10,156 nucleotides of DNA. It comes from Akkermansiaceae bacterium UBA5688. Its GTDB lineage: Bacteria > Verrucomicrobiota > Verrucomicrobiia > Verrucomicrobiales > Akkermansiaceae. This document shows positions 1 to 6,061 of the stretch, piece by piece; position 1 is the first letter of the stretch, and each line of letters opens with the position of its first letter. The translations under genes were made by a program, and so were the position numbers. The notes beneath the pieces were generated by a model. That model searched no databases and was not told the origin of the DNA. It saw only the letters and a program-made list of their open reading frames with translations. The DNA lies in contig DIHU01000125.1 of assembly GCA_002420315.1 (NCBI GenBank), positions 1-10,156 on the forward strand. The letters run 5' to 3'.

Positions 1-47
1 GTCGGTTTTCAAGACCGGTGCATTAAACCAGACTCTGCCACCCCTCC
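1..47 (-). tRNA. tRNA-Ser(UGA), 5' half, cut by window edge
   Basis: Read on the minus strand, the segment starts with a GGAGGGG acceptor strand at 47-41. A D arm with the GGTTTAA-type loop and a 5-bp anticodon stem follow. The 7-base loop CTTGAAA has anticodon TGA (plus-strand 9-11), which reads serine UCA codons. The D arm and anticodon arm closely resemble bacterial tRNA-Ser(UGA). The long variable arm, T arm and 3' acceptor strand lie outside the window, so the molecule cannot be folded in full here. Confidence 0.93.
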
Positions 48-97
48 GCGTCGAGCGGACTCTCAGAAACAAGGTGGATTTTGGCAAGCAACAAACT

Positions 98-117
98 TTA
101 AAAAATTATTTTTTTAA
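98..117. repeat. A/T-only inverted repeat between eboE and tRNA-Ser
   Basis: Within the 138-base gap between the tRNA 5' end and the eboE stop there is an A/T-only block. Its two 8-base arms, TTAAAAAA and TTTTTTAA, are perfectly complementary around a 4-base loop. It sits about 50-70 bases upstream of the tRNA on the minus strand and just before TTGCTT (91-86), so it could act as an UP element for a tRNA promoter. No convincing -10 box follows at the right spacing. It could also help end transcription of the ebo genes. I see nothing else in this gap. Confidence 0.25.
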
Positions 118-185
118 TCCAATTTAGACTCCTGAATTGATTAGAGAGGTTGCTTCAAGTAGTCTAGAAGTCACCTTGGGTAAAA

Positions 186-1310
186 TTAGCGTGAGAGAAC
201 CCAATCGTATTCGGCACTGATTTGATCAGTCAGCGGTTTCTGGAGTTGGTCGGGGAGAACTCCCCAAGTGTAGGTCTCGATCTCAAGGTGTGGGCATGTT
301 TTAGGGTATTCCTTGAGATAGGTGAGAGCTGCTTCAGCGTGGTCAAGGGTGGAAGTCAAGGGCGAGAGGGGTTCCGAGTATAGCGGAACGTGGAAATGGA
401 TTCGGCCTTCGGTGGCCGTGGTGGCTTCTCTAAATTCCGGGAGGTCCTTGAAGCGGGTAAGAGGGTCGCTGTTGAGAATGACCTGGTGAAGGTAGGTCGG
501 TTCGTCGAAGGGCCGTATCGCTTCGAGAGCTTCGGGATTTTGCGGGTCGAAAGAGAGAGCGTTGGAGAGATGAATTTTTGAGATGCGAAGTCCAGCCTCG
601 GTGAGGGCCTTTAGCGATTGGTGGCAGTCGTCGAACTCGAGAGCGAAGTGGCAGGTGTCGTAGTTGATGCCGATGTGCTTTTTGATCGGGTTAGAATCGA
701 GTTCCTCGATATCACACCAAGCAAAAAAGCGCTCAAAAAAGGCGATGGTTTCCTCAGTGTTTTCGAAGTGGCCGAGTGGTTCGGGTTCAAGGCCGAGGTG
801 GAGGTCTTTGCCTGTTTCTTTTGCGAGGGTTTCGACGGTAAGTGCGCAAGAATAAAGGTTTGCGAAAATAAGGTTTTCGTCGGCTCCAAATTCCTTAAAG
901 GAACCTGGGAGGGTTGAGACTGAACCACCTGATTCGGCCGGACAAAGGCGCGAAATGATCGTAAAAAGTTGCTCGGTGTAAACAAGCCGGCTCATGTGGG
1001 TCCAGTCCGGCTTGTAGACATTTTCTTTGACCCGAGTGCCGTGGAAGGCCCCATAAGGAAAGCCGTTAATTGTAAAAACGTAGCAGTTTTCTTGCGCCAG
1101 CCAGGATTCGAATTGATCGAGGTGATCGTCTTCGAGAAGTTCAGGAGCCGCTTGAGCCGAGAGCCGAAGGCCGATAGCGAACTTTTTGCCGGAAGCGACA
1201 CGATCGCGCACCGCTAGGACATCAGTCTTGAGAACATGGAAAGTCTCATCCCAACTCTCGGCAGGATGAATGTTGGTGCAGTAGGCGAGGTGGTGGCTTT
1301 CAAACTTCAC
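186..1310 (-). CDS. eboE: EboE, sugar-isomerase-like TIM-barrel protein of the ebo cluster
   Basis: The protein resembles the ebo-cluster member EboE, which has a xylose-isomerase/AP-endonuclease-like TIM-barrel fold. Recognisable stretches are HLAYCTNIHPAESW near the N terminus, then IGLRLSAQA, YVFTINGFPYGAFHG, STLPGSFKEF, LGLEPEPLG and GINYDTCHFALEFDD. The Glu, Asp and His residues in the last two are the kind that bind metal in this fold. Family knowledge: ebo genes in Nostoc punctiforme are needed for scytonemin precursor export to the periplasm, but the reaction of EboE is unknown. I place the start at the GTG at 1310-1308, eight codons before the conserved TNIH, preceded by a purine-rich AAGCGGGG. 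The frame stays open to an ATG at 1454, adding 48 Pro/Arg-rich residues unlike the family. EboE is the last gene of the minus-strand series and ends in TAA. Confidence 0.86.
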   Translation of the reverse strand: MKFESHHLAYCTNIHPAESWDETFHVLKTDVLAVRDRVASGKKFAIGLRLSAQAAPELLEDDHLDQFESWLAQENCYVFTINGFPYGAFHGTRVKENVYKPDWTHMSRLVYTEQLFTIISRLCPAESGGSVSTLPGSFKEFGADENLIFANLYSCALTVETLAKETGKDLHLGLEPEPLGHFENTEETIAFFERFFAWCDIEELDSNPIKKHIGINYDTCHFALEFDDCHQSLKALTEAGLRISKIHLSNALSFDPQNPEALEAIRPFDEPTYLHQVILNSDPLTRFKDLPEFREATTATEGRIHFHVPLYSEPLSPLTSTLDHAEAALTYLKEYPKTCPHLEIETYTWGVLPDQLQKPLTDQISAEYDWVLSR

Positions 1311-1487
1311 CCCCGCTTCATAGCGTTGGTGGCGGTTGCCGCAAGGAATTACCTTTCGATTACGACGACACGGTAAAACCGGAAGGGGTTCGCAAGTGGG
1401 TAGGAATGGCAGATCTGGGTGCTTGTCCTGTTGCGAGTTTCGACTGTCACCCATTGCCTCGCATAAAGGCCCGGCGGGCTGCGCTGA
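1311..1487. other. 177-base gap inside the ebo gene series
   Basis: If eboE starts at the GTG at 1310, this gap is unusually long for a series otherwise spaced by 0 to about 40 bases. It contains a short GC-rich inverted repeat near 1467-1480 (GCCC and GGGC arms around GCC on the minus strand). I see no promoter, RNA family or recognisable peptide in it. The alternative is that eboE begins at the ATG at 1454 and most of the gap is its 5' coding sequence. Confidence 0.35.
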
Positions 1488-2285
1488 TTAAAGCGCGAAA
1501 TTTGGGCACTGTGAGAGGAAGGTTTTTGGATTTTCGAAGATGACTTTATCAATGATCTCAGAAGAATGCTGACGCTTTTTCATTTCAAGGGCACATTTAA
1601 TCACGGCGAGAGGATCCGAGATGCCCCAGTCGCAGGCGGAGTTCATCCAGATGTTTTCCATTCCAAAAGTTTCAAGGATGTCGATAGCCCGGGCAGGGGA
1701 GCATTTCGATTCGGGGTAGAGAGTCATTCCAGCCCAGTAGCCCTGATCGAGAACGAGGGGTGCCGTATGCTCTTCAACGTGGTCAATGATGACGCGGCTA
1801 CGATCTACGTTAGCGTTGTTGAGAGCGTCGAGAATAAGGCGTGTGCCTTTAAATTTGTCTTCAAGATGGGGGGTATGAATAAGAATGGCCTGATCGTATT
1901 TCTTAGCAATTTCTACGTGCTCTTCAAAAATAGCGAGTTCATTTTTAGTGTTCTTATTGAGCCCAATTTCACCAATCCCAAGAACTGTGGGCTTGTCGAT
2001 GAAGTCAGGAATGAGAGACATTACCTCACGTGCGAAGACCGGGTCTTCGGCTTCCTTTGGATTGATGCAGAGCCAGCAGAAATGCTTGATGCCGAACTTA
2101 GCAGCACGGGCCGGCTCGTATTCGGTAAGTTGTCTATAGTAATCGTAAAATCCTTGTGGAGAGGCACGGTCGTATCCGGCCCAGAAGGCGGGCTCACAGA
2201 GAGCTTCGCAGCCGACTTGAGCGATTGCTTGGTAGTCCGCGGTCGTGCGGCTGACCATGTGGGCATGGGGCTCAATATATCTCAT
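1488..2285 (-). CDS. eboB: EboB, TatD-family metal-dependent hydrolase of the ebo cluster
   Basis: A 265-residue TIM-barrel amidohydrolase of the TatD type, in the ebo-specific subgroup. The likely metal ligands are visible in order: H7 and H9 in EPHAHMVSRTT, E106 in GIGEIGLNKNTKNE, H137 in ILIHTPH, H169 in IIDHVEEH, and D219 in NSACDWG. Stretches such as AFWAGYDRAS, CINPKEAED and HLEDKFKGT are what I associate with EboB rather than with TatD DNase. Its substrate is not known. The ATG overlaps the TGA of the upstream 93-residue gene (ATGA). A strong AGGAGGTG lies inside that gene's last codons, which points to translational coupling. It is cytoplasmic, with no signal peptide, and ends in TAA. 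Confidence 0.92.
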   Translation of the reverse strand: MRYIEPHAHMVSRTTADYQAIAQVGCEALCEPAFWAGYDRASPQGFYDYYRQLTEYEPARAAKFGIKHFCWLCINPKEAEDPVFAREVMSLIPDFIDKPTVLGIGEIGLNKNTKNELAIFEEHVEIAKKYDQAILIHTPHLEDKFKGTRLILDALNNANVDRSRVIIDHVEEHTAPLVLDQGYWAGMTLYPESKCSPARAIDILETFGMENIWMNSACDWGISDPLAVIKCALEMKKRQHSSEIIDKVIFENPKTFLSQCPNFAL

Positions 2286-2563
2286 GATTTCACCTCCTCA
2301 TTGTGCGCACCATACGCGAATTGAATTCCTGCGGATTGGGCGGGCTCGGTGGAATGATCTGAAAAGGCGAGATGAACAGCTTGTGCGCGTGTCGTGCCTT
2401 CTGGAGGGTTTTGCATGGCCGCGAGTGCCTTTGCAAAGGCGGGGTGACGAAAGTCTGCATCGCCTTCGTGGCGATCGACACGATCTAGGAAGGAGGCGAT
2501 TTCAAGGAGCTTGAAACGCGCATCCATGAAATAGAGATCCTGAATTTCTTTCTTCGTCGGCAT
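2282..2563 (-). CDS. 93-residue conserved-looking protein of the ebo series, function unknown
   Basis: A short soluble protein starting MPTKKEIQDLYFMDARFKLLE. The first half looks helical and charged (IASFLDRVDRHEG); the second half is rich in Ala, Pro and polar residues. There is no signal peptide, membrane segment or cysteine. The N-terminal stretch seems familiar to me as a small conserved protein beside TatD-like genes in Verrucomicrobia and Planctomycetes, but that is recall and I know no function. It is shorter than, and not obviously similar to, EboA. The ATGA overlap with eboB and the shared strand say it is co-expressed with the cluster. I see no Shine-Dalgarno before its ATG. The gap to the ABM gene upstream is 23 bases. 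Confidence 0.75.
   Translation of the reverse strand: MPTKKEIQDLYFMDARFKLLEIASFLDRVDRHEGDADFRHPAFAKALAAMQNPPEGTTRAQAVHLAFSDHSTEPAQSAGIQFAYGAHNEEVKS
2291..2298 (-). promoter_or_regulatory. Shine-Dalgarno of eboB, inside the end of the upstream gene
   Basis: The minus strand reads AGGAGGTG, five bases before the eboB ATG. It encodes the Glu-Glu-Val near the end of the 93-residue protein. This is the strongest ribosome binding site in the window; most genes here have weak or no such site. With the ATGA overlap it fixes the eboB start. Confidence 0.85.
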
Positions 2564-2586
2564 ATCTAACGGTAGTTTTGATTAAA

Positions 2587-2949
2587 TTAGTTCGCAACGC
2601 CTGTCACATGTGCGAAGAACTCAGGATTGAGTTCGGCGAGAGGTTCGCGAAGTTTGTCGAGTTCGTCGGCGGGGCCGTGGAGCTCAAGGCGAAAGAGCTC
2701 AGAGAAAGCTAGGGCTTCTTCGATACAAGAACCTACATTTTCGAGGTGTTTTAGGACACCGGCAGCACCAATATACGCTTCGCGGCAGAAGACAATATTT
2801 CCATTCACTGAAAAGTCGTAGTAGAGACAGGTGTCTTCAGTGCTGGTGCGGGACACGAACTCCTTCATGGTTTCCTTGAAGGCGTCGAGTTTGCCTTCTT
2901 GGACTTTAAAATAGGGGTGAATGCTGATGGCATTAGAAAGATCGCTCAT
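2587..2949 (-). CDS. Antibiotic biosynthesis monooxygenase (ABM) domain protein
   Basis: About 120 residues with the pattern of the ABM dimeric alpha/beta-barrel family (quinol monooxygenase or heme-degrading-like folds). It opens ISIHPYFKVQEGKLDAFKE, then has TCLYYDFSVNGNIVFCREAYIGAAGVLKHLENVG, with LELHGPADELDKLREPL near the end. Such proteins often act on quinols or polyketides without a cofactor, but many members have no known substrate, so no specific reaction is claimed. I choose the ATG at 2949 because the family motif begins a few residues later. The frame extends to a TTG at 2985 with 12 extra residues unlike the family. It lies 36 bases after the stop of the DUF455 fusion and ends in TAA. 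Confidence 0.85.
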   Translation of the reverse strand: MSDLSNAISIHPYFKVQEGKLDAFKETMKEFVSRTSTEDTCLYYDFSVNGNIVFCREAYIGAAGVLKHLENVGSCIEEALAFSELFRLELHGPADELDKLREPLAELNPEFFAHVTGVAN

Positions 2950-2985
2950 GGAGTGGAGTGTGAACGCCGAACGCCGAAGGTCCAA

Positions 2986-4860
2986 TCATGAATTTTGAAT
3001 GATGGCAATCGGTATACGAGTGTGGGCGGTCGTGGGATCGCCTAGGAAGATCGTGCTTTTGTTAAGAGGAACGTCTTTCGGAATGGTCGTTAGGGTGAGA
3101 GAACGATTTGGGCAAAGTTTGAGGCGTAAATTGTGAGCGAGCCTTCCCATAGACCAACGGGCGTTTACTTCGCTGACTTGGTGCCATTCTAGGCCTTCCG
3201 AGGTGCGGTGCAGGAAGGAGTCAATGCAGACTGGGCCGTGGTAATTGTGGGATTCCAGTAGTTTGCTAAGGGCGTTCTTGACTTCTTTTTTTGCGGCGGG
3301 AAGGACTTCGTTGGCGACGAGGCGAGAGTATTCTGTAGGAAGGCCATTGGCGGGTTTGGGAACCGAGGTCGACGAGATCCATTTTCCGGTATGGCTAACC
3401 TCTTGGTGGCAAATGCCTAAGAAACGCAGGCCGCCTTGGTCGCTTGGATTTGATTGGTAAAGAAGCGAGAATTCCTGCTCTTTGTTCAGCCAAGGCTCTA
3501 TGAGGTGGTCCTCTTTGATCGAGGGTATCAGGTCAGAGGTGAATTTGAGGAGGCCACGGCCTGCCGAGCTGAGAAGAGGTTTAGCAAGCCAGTTGGGGTG
3601 TGTGCTTTCCTCAATGAAGGCCTGGATTTCTTCTGAGTTGCGGCAGATTCGGGCGGAAATCGAATCGTCGAGCAGGCCACGGAGTTCGAGGCCGAGGTTT
3701 TTTGACAGGAGGGTTGGGTTTGGAATTCCCCAAGGCTGCTCCGCTCTTATTTTTCTATTTTTTCGGATGTGATTGAGTTCAGAAATCGGCGAAACTTCGG
3801 GAAATGTGAGATTGTGATGAGCGAGGGCTTCACGGTGTCTATCGCTGGGTTGATTGCGAAGAAGCATTAGATCGTCAGACGAGGGTGCGGCGAGTGCGAA
3901 GGCGAATTCGAGGTCGGCTGCGAGTTTTTCGAGACGTTGGGGTGCCTTCCAGTTGATGTCGTTGGCAGCAAGTTCAACATCTGGATTGAACCAGTAAAGA
4001 TCTGGACTGCGACCACGAGAGGCCTGGTAACGTCTGATCGAGGCAATAAAGTGCTCGTCCATTCCAGCTTTGCGGCGACCTTCTTCGTTAAAAGGTGCTA
4101 GGCCTTTGGCGCGGATGGGGGAGAGAGGGAAGTGGAGTTGTTTATGCCAGGCGTCCCAATCGGATTGGGCCTTTTGCTTCCAGCGACGTAACCATTTGAG
4201 CCCGTAGCCGACGTGGGCAATTTCGTCCCTGTAGATTCTGGAAAGAAGGTCAGCGGTCTTATGATCTCCGGCTCGGGCCAGGACTTGGGAATAATGCTTC
4301 GCGTAGTCGAGGTTGGCTTGTTCGAAGGTGAGAGAGAGGCGAGAGACGTAATCAAGTGGACTTTCCATGGAGGAAATATGTGACCAGATCATGGGGCTGA
4401 GATGGTAATCTCCAAAGTTGAGCCCACAGTCCTTCATCCGCTCGAGATACCAAAGGGTATGGTTTTGTTCTTCTTGCAAGGTTCGCAGGATCCCTTTGCG
4501 GAAAGAATCGGGAGCATCTGGGAACTTGAGCAAAGCGAGTGCCATGAGCTCGACGGCAAGGAGTTCATGGTTGGCGAAGAAATGGAGTAAAATACCACGC
4601 TGTTCTTCATTGTGGATTTGATCAGCCGAGGGGAACGGCGATTTTCCGTCGTTCGATTTTGGTTTAAGGTGATCGGGACGTCCGGGAAGAGAAGGAGCGA
4701 TAAAACTGCCTCGTTTTGGTGGATCAAGGGTCAATGCGACCGGAGCGTGGGCAAGTTTGTCCCCCAGCGAAGTGGACATCAGCACCCGTTCGGCGAATTC
4801 GAAGACATTTTGTGGTTCAGCCATTCCGCTAGACAAGACTTTGTTGGAATCGGCTTTCAT
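2986..4860 (-). CDS. DUF455 ferritin-like protein fused to a C-terminal ATP-grasp-like domain
   Basis: This 624-residue protein has two parts. The N-terminal part (about residues 15-300) matches DUF455, a ferritin-like helical bundle. Candidate diiron ligands are E99 in NHELLAVELMA, E131 and H134 in LQEEQNHTLWY, E180 in TFEQANLD, and E213 and H216 in YRDEIAHVGYG. Residues about 350-624 look like a divergent ATP-grasp domain: LIEPWLNKEQEFSLLY, then GPVCIDSFL and EVNARWSMGR, where E564-x-N566-x-R568 fits the Mg-ATP ExNxR motif. DUF455 has no firm function that I know of. An ATP-grasp partner suggests ATP-driven ligation, possibly on the metabolite handled by the ebo products; this is inference. 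It is the first gene of the minus-strand series. The start could be the ATG at 4860 or the one at 4824. It ends in TGA. Confidence 0.85.
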   Translation of the reverse strand: MKADSNKVLSSGMAEPQNVFEFAERVLMSTSLGDKLAHAPVALTLDPPKRGSFIAPSLPGRPDHLKPKSNDGKSPFPSADQIHNEEQRGILLHFFANHELLAVELMALALLKFPDAPDSFRKGILRTLQEEQNHTLWYLERMKDCGLNFGDYHLSPMIWSHISSMESPLDYVSRLSLTFEQANLDYAKHYSQVLARAGDHKTADLLSRIYRDEIAHVGYGLKWLRRWKQKAQSDWDAWHKQLHFPLSPIRAKGLAPFNEEGRRKAGMDEHFIASIRRYQASRGRSPDLYWFNPDVELAANDINWKAPQRLEKLAADLEFAFALAAPSSDDLMLLRNQPSDRHREALAHHNLTFPEVSPISELNHIRKNRKIRAEQPWGIPNPTLLSKNLGLELRGLLDDSISARICRNSEEIQAFIEESTHPNWLAKPLLSSAGRGLLKFTSDLIPSIKEDHLIEPWLNKEQEFSLLYQSNPSDQGGLRFLGICHQEVSHTGKWISSTSVPKPANGLPTEYSRLVANEVLPAAKKEVKNALSKLLESHNYHGPVCIDSFLHRTSEGLEWHQVSEVNARWSMGRLAHNLRLKLCPNRSLTLTTIPKDVPLNKSTIFLGDPTTAHTRIPIAIIQNS

Positions 4861-4931
4861 GCAAAGAAAAATCCAGAGTGACGGTTGAGCTGGAATAAAT
4901 ATTCTTTTGTGTCATTATTTTTATAAGCGAT
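4861..4931. promoter_or_regulatory. Divergent intergenic region between the DUF455 fusion gene and msrA
   Basis: These 71 bases separate the two divergent start codons, so promoters for both the minus-strand ebo-linked series and msrA should lie here or in the flanking coding ends. The stretch is A/T-rich, with TATTCT, TTATTTTTATAAG and similar -10-like strings. I find no pair of boxes at standard spacing on either strand, and no clear Shine-Dalgarno before the msrA ATG. The boundaries follow from the genes, not from a promoter match. Confidence 0.4.
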
Positions 4932-5708
4932 ATGAAAATTAGATTGATCATTCTTGGAGCGGTCGCAATTTTGGCAGTGATGTCAGGACTTGCAGAATCG
5001 CTCCCTAAAGCAGATGGCAAGGTTTCGGCTACAAGTCTTCCCCTTGATGCGAAGACTTCGAAGGTGAAGTTTGAGACTGCGACCTTTGGTTTAGGCTGAT
5101 TTTGGGGGCCTGACTCCGAGTTCGGAAGTCTCAAAGGTGTTCTCCGCACACGTGTTGGTTATGCGGGCGGTAAAAAGTCGGATCCTACCTATTATAACTT
5201 GGGAAAGCATACCGAGGTGATTTCCATTGATTACGATCCTGAGATTTTAAAATACGAAGATCTTCTGGAGATCTTTTGGTCGGCTCATCGATGCGACCAG
5301 ATTAATACATCTCGACAGTATATGAATGCTGTCTTTTATCACGACGAGGGGCAAAAAATCGCAGCTGAGAATTCTCGGGCTGGTGCTGCGTTAAAGCAGG
5401 GGCTTGAAGTCGATGACATACAAACAACGATTGCTTCAGTTGGAAAGTTCACTTACGCCGAAGGTTACCACCAAAAATATTATCTCACTCGGTTTGGGGA
5501 AATTCGTGATATTCTTACAAAGTCCTACAAGACGGAAAAAGAACTGGCTGATTCGACGGTGGCGACCCGTCTGAATGCCTATCTTGGATCTGGCATGAAG
5601 CGTGATTGGGCAATTTTCATTAAGGAGCTTCCCGATTACGGGATGCCGGAGGAACTGGAGAAAGCCCTTTCCAAGGCAGCAGTGCGGATGCTCGAAGGGG
5701 CTAAATAG
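4932..5708 (+). CDS. msrA: Exported selenocysteine-containing methionine sulfoxide reductase A
   Basis: MsrA reduces methionine-S-sulfoxide in oxidised proteins. The frame runs from ATG 4932 to TAG 5708 with one in-frame TGA at 5097-5099 (codon 56). That codon sits where the catalytic Cys of the GCFWG motif belongs: GLG-U-FWGPDSEFG. MsrA sequence continues without a break: RVGYAGG, DPTY (Y87), KHTEV (E95), RQYMNAVFYHDE (Y130), YHQKYYL. With TGA read as Sec the product has 258 residues. The N terminus, MKIRLIILGAVAILAVMSGLA, is a Sec-type signal peptide, so it should act in the periplasm. A SECIS-like hairpin follows the TGA. The only other cysteine is C121 (AHRCDQ), and no C-terminal resolving Cys is present. 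Callers that stop at TGA would start at the TTG at 5199 and lose the active site. A sequencing error is the main alternative. Confidence 0.9.
5112..5130 (+). promoter_or_regulatory. Candidate bacterial SECIS element in msrA
   Basis: Downstream of the TGA (5097-5099) the RNA can form GACT/AGTC plus CCG/CGG around the loop AGTT (5119-5122), with one bulged A (5126). Nineteen bases separate the TGA from the apical loop, and the second loop base is G. Both agree with published bacterial SECIS rules: loop 16-37 bases from UGA and a G among its first two bases. An outer CCT/AGG pairing (5109-5111 with 5135-5137) could extend it past a TCAA bulge. SelB binding is inferred; no folding program was run. 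Confidence 0.7.
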
Positions 5709-5781
5709 GTTTTTCTTGGATTCTTTTGTTAGATTTTTTCCTGACTCTTGCAGAGGATGCCTAAATAGACATAGTTCCCTT

Positions 5782-5985
5782 ATGAAGATCATCGTTATTT
5801 TTGCAATTCCAACGCTTGTGTGCTCTAGTCTGGTTTCCTGTGAGTCTGGCACGAATCGGCGTGCTGGTGGGGCAGCCTTCGACGATTCTGAGCTCGGTCG
5901 AAAGCTTGACGCAAATTCTCACCTTCCCGATCCAGAAAATCCGAGTGGGCAATCTTTTGCAGAGTGGCGTCAGAAAAGTCGTTGA
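5782..5985 (+). CDS. Small lipoprotein, function unknown
   Basis: This 67-residue protein opens MKIIVIFAIPTLVCSSLVSC, a lipoprotein signal peptide with lipobox L-V-S-C and the lipidated Cys at residue 20. The mature part is about 48 polar residues (RRAGGAAFDDSELGRKLDAN, then HLPDPENPSGQSFAEWRQKSR at the end). It has no recognisable domain. Asp at positions 2-3 after the Cys would suggest inner-membrane retention in enterobacteria; here they are Glu-Ser, so the target membrane is not predicted. I take the ATG at 5782 because the signal peptide starts there; the frame is open further upstream but overlaps the end of msrA. It lies 73 bases after msrA and ends in TGA. Short lipoproteins of this style are common in Verrucomicrobiota. 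Confidence 0.72.
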   Translation: MKIIVIFAIPTLVCSSLVSCESGTNRRAGGAAFDDSELGRKLDANSHLPDPENPSGQSFAEWRQKSR

Positions 5986-6061
5986 CCGCTTGAGATAAAC
6001 ATTTTGAGTCACAGAGTCTTTTCTGGTTGTCCAACTCTTCTTTGCACGGTTTGTTTCAAGT

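Noticed and set aside
1..47. A TCA anticodon in a 7-base loop when the segment is read on the plus strand, suggesting tRNA-Sec next to a selenoprotein.
   Set aside because: The minus strand gives the standard tRNA-Ser(UGA) acceptor, D arm and anticodon arm in correct order; the plus-strand reading has no proper T arm.
1..186. tRNA-Ser as an integration site for a mobile island carrying the ebo genes.
   Set aside because: No integrase, attachment repeat or transposase is visible, and the tRNA 3' end is outside the window.
1331..1500. Plus-strand frame reading LPFDYDDTVKPEGVRKW in the gap before eboE, as a possible gene remnant.
   Set aside because: I recognise no family, it overlaps the end of eboB, and it has no good start; probably chance.
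1566..2324. A 252-codon open frame on the plus strand opposite eboB.
   Set aside because: It lies antisense to a gene with clear family motifs and its translation shows no recognisable domain.
5097..5099. TGA reassigned to Trp or Gly (alternative genetic code).
   Set aside because: At least five other genes in the window end in TGA at family-appropriate C termini.
4932..5708. msrA as a pseudogene or a short gene starting at 5199.
   Set aside because: The only interruption is a TGA exactly at the catalytic Cys codon, with conserved motifs and an open frame on both sides. The shorter version would lack the active site and signal peptide.
5700..5768. Direct repeat CTAAATAG at the end of msrA and again before the small lipoprotein.
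   Set aside because: Eight A/T-rich bases repeated once, partly formed by a stop codon, is easily chance.
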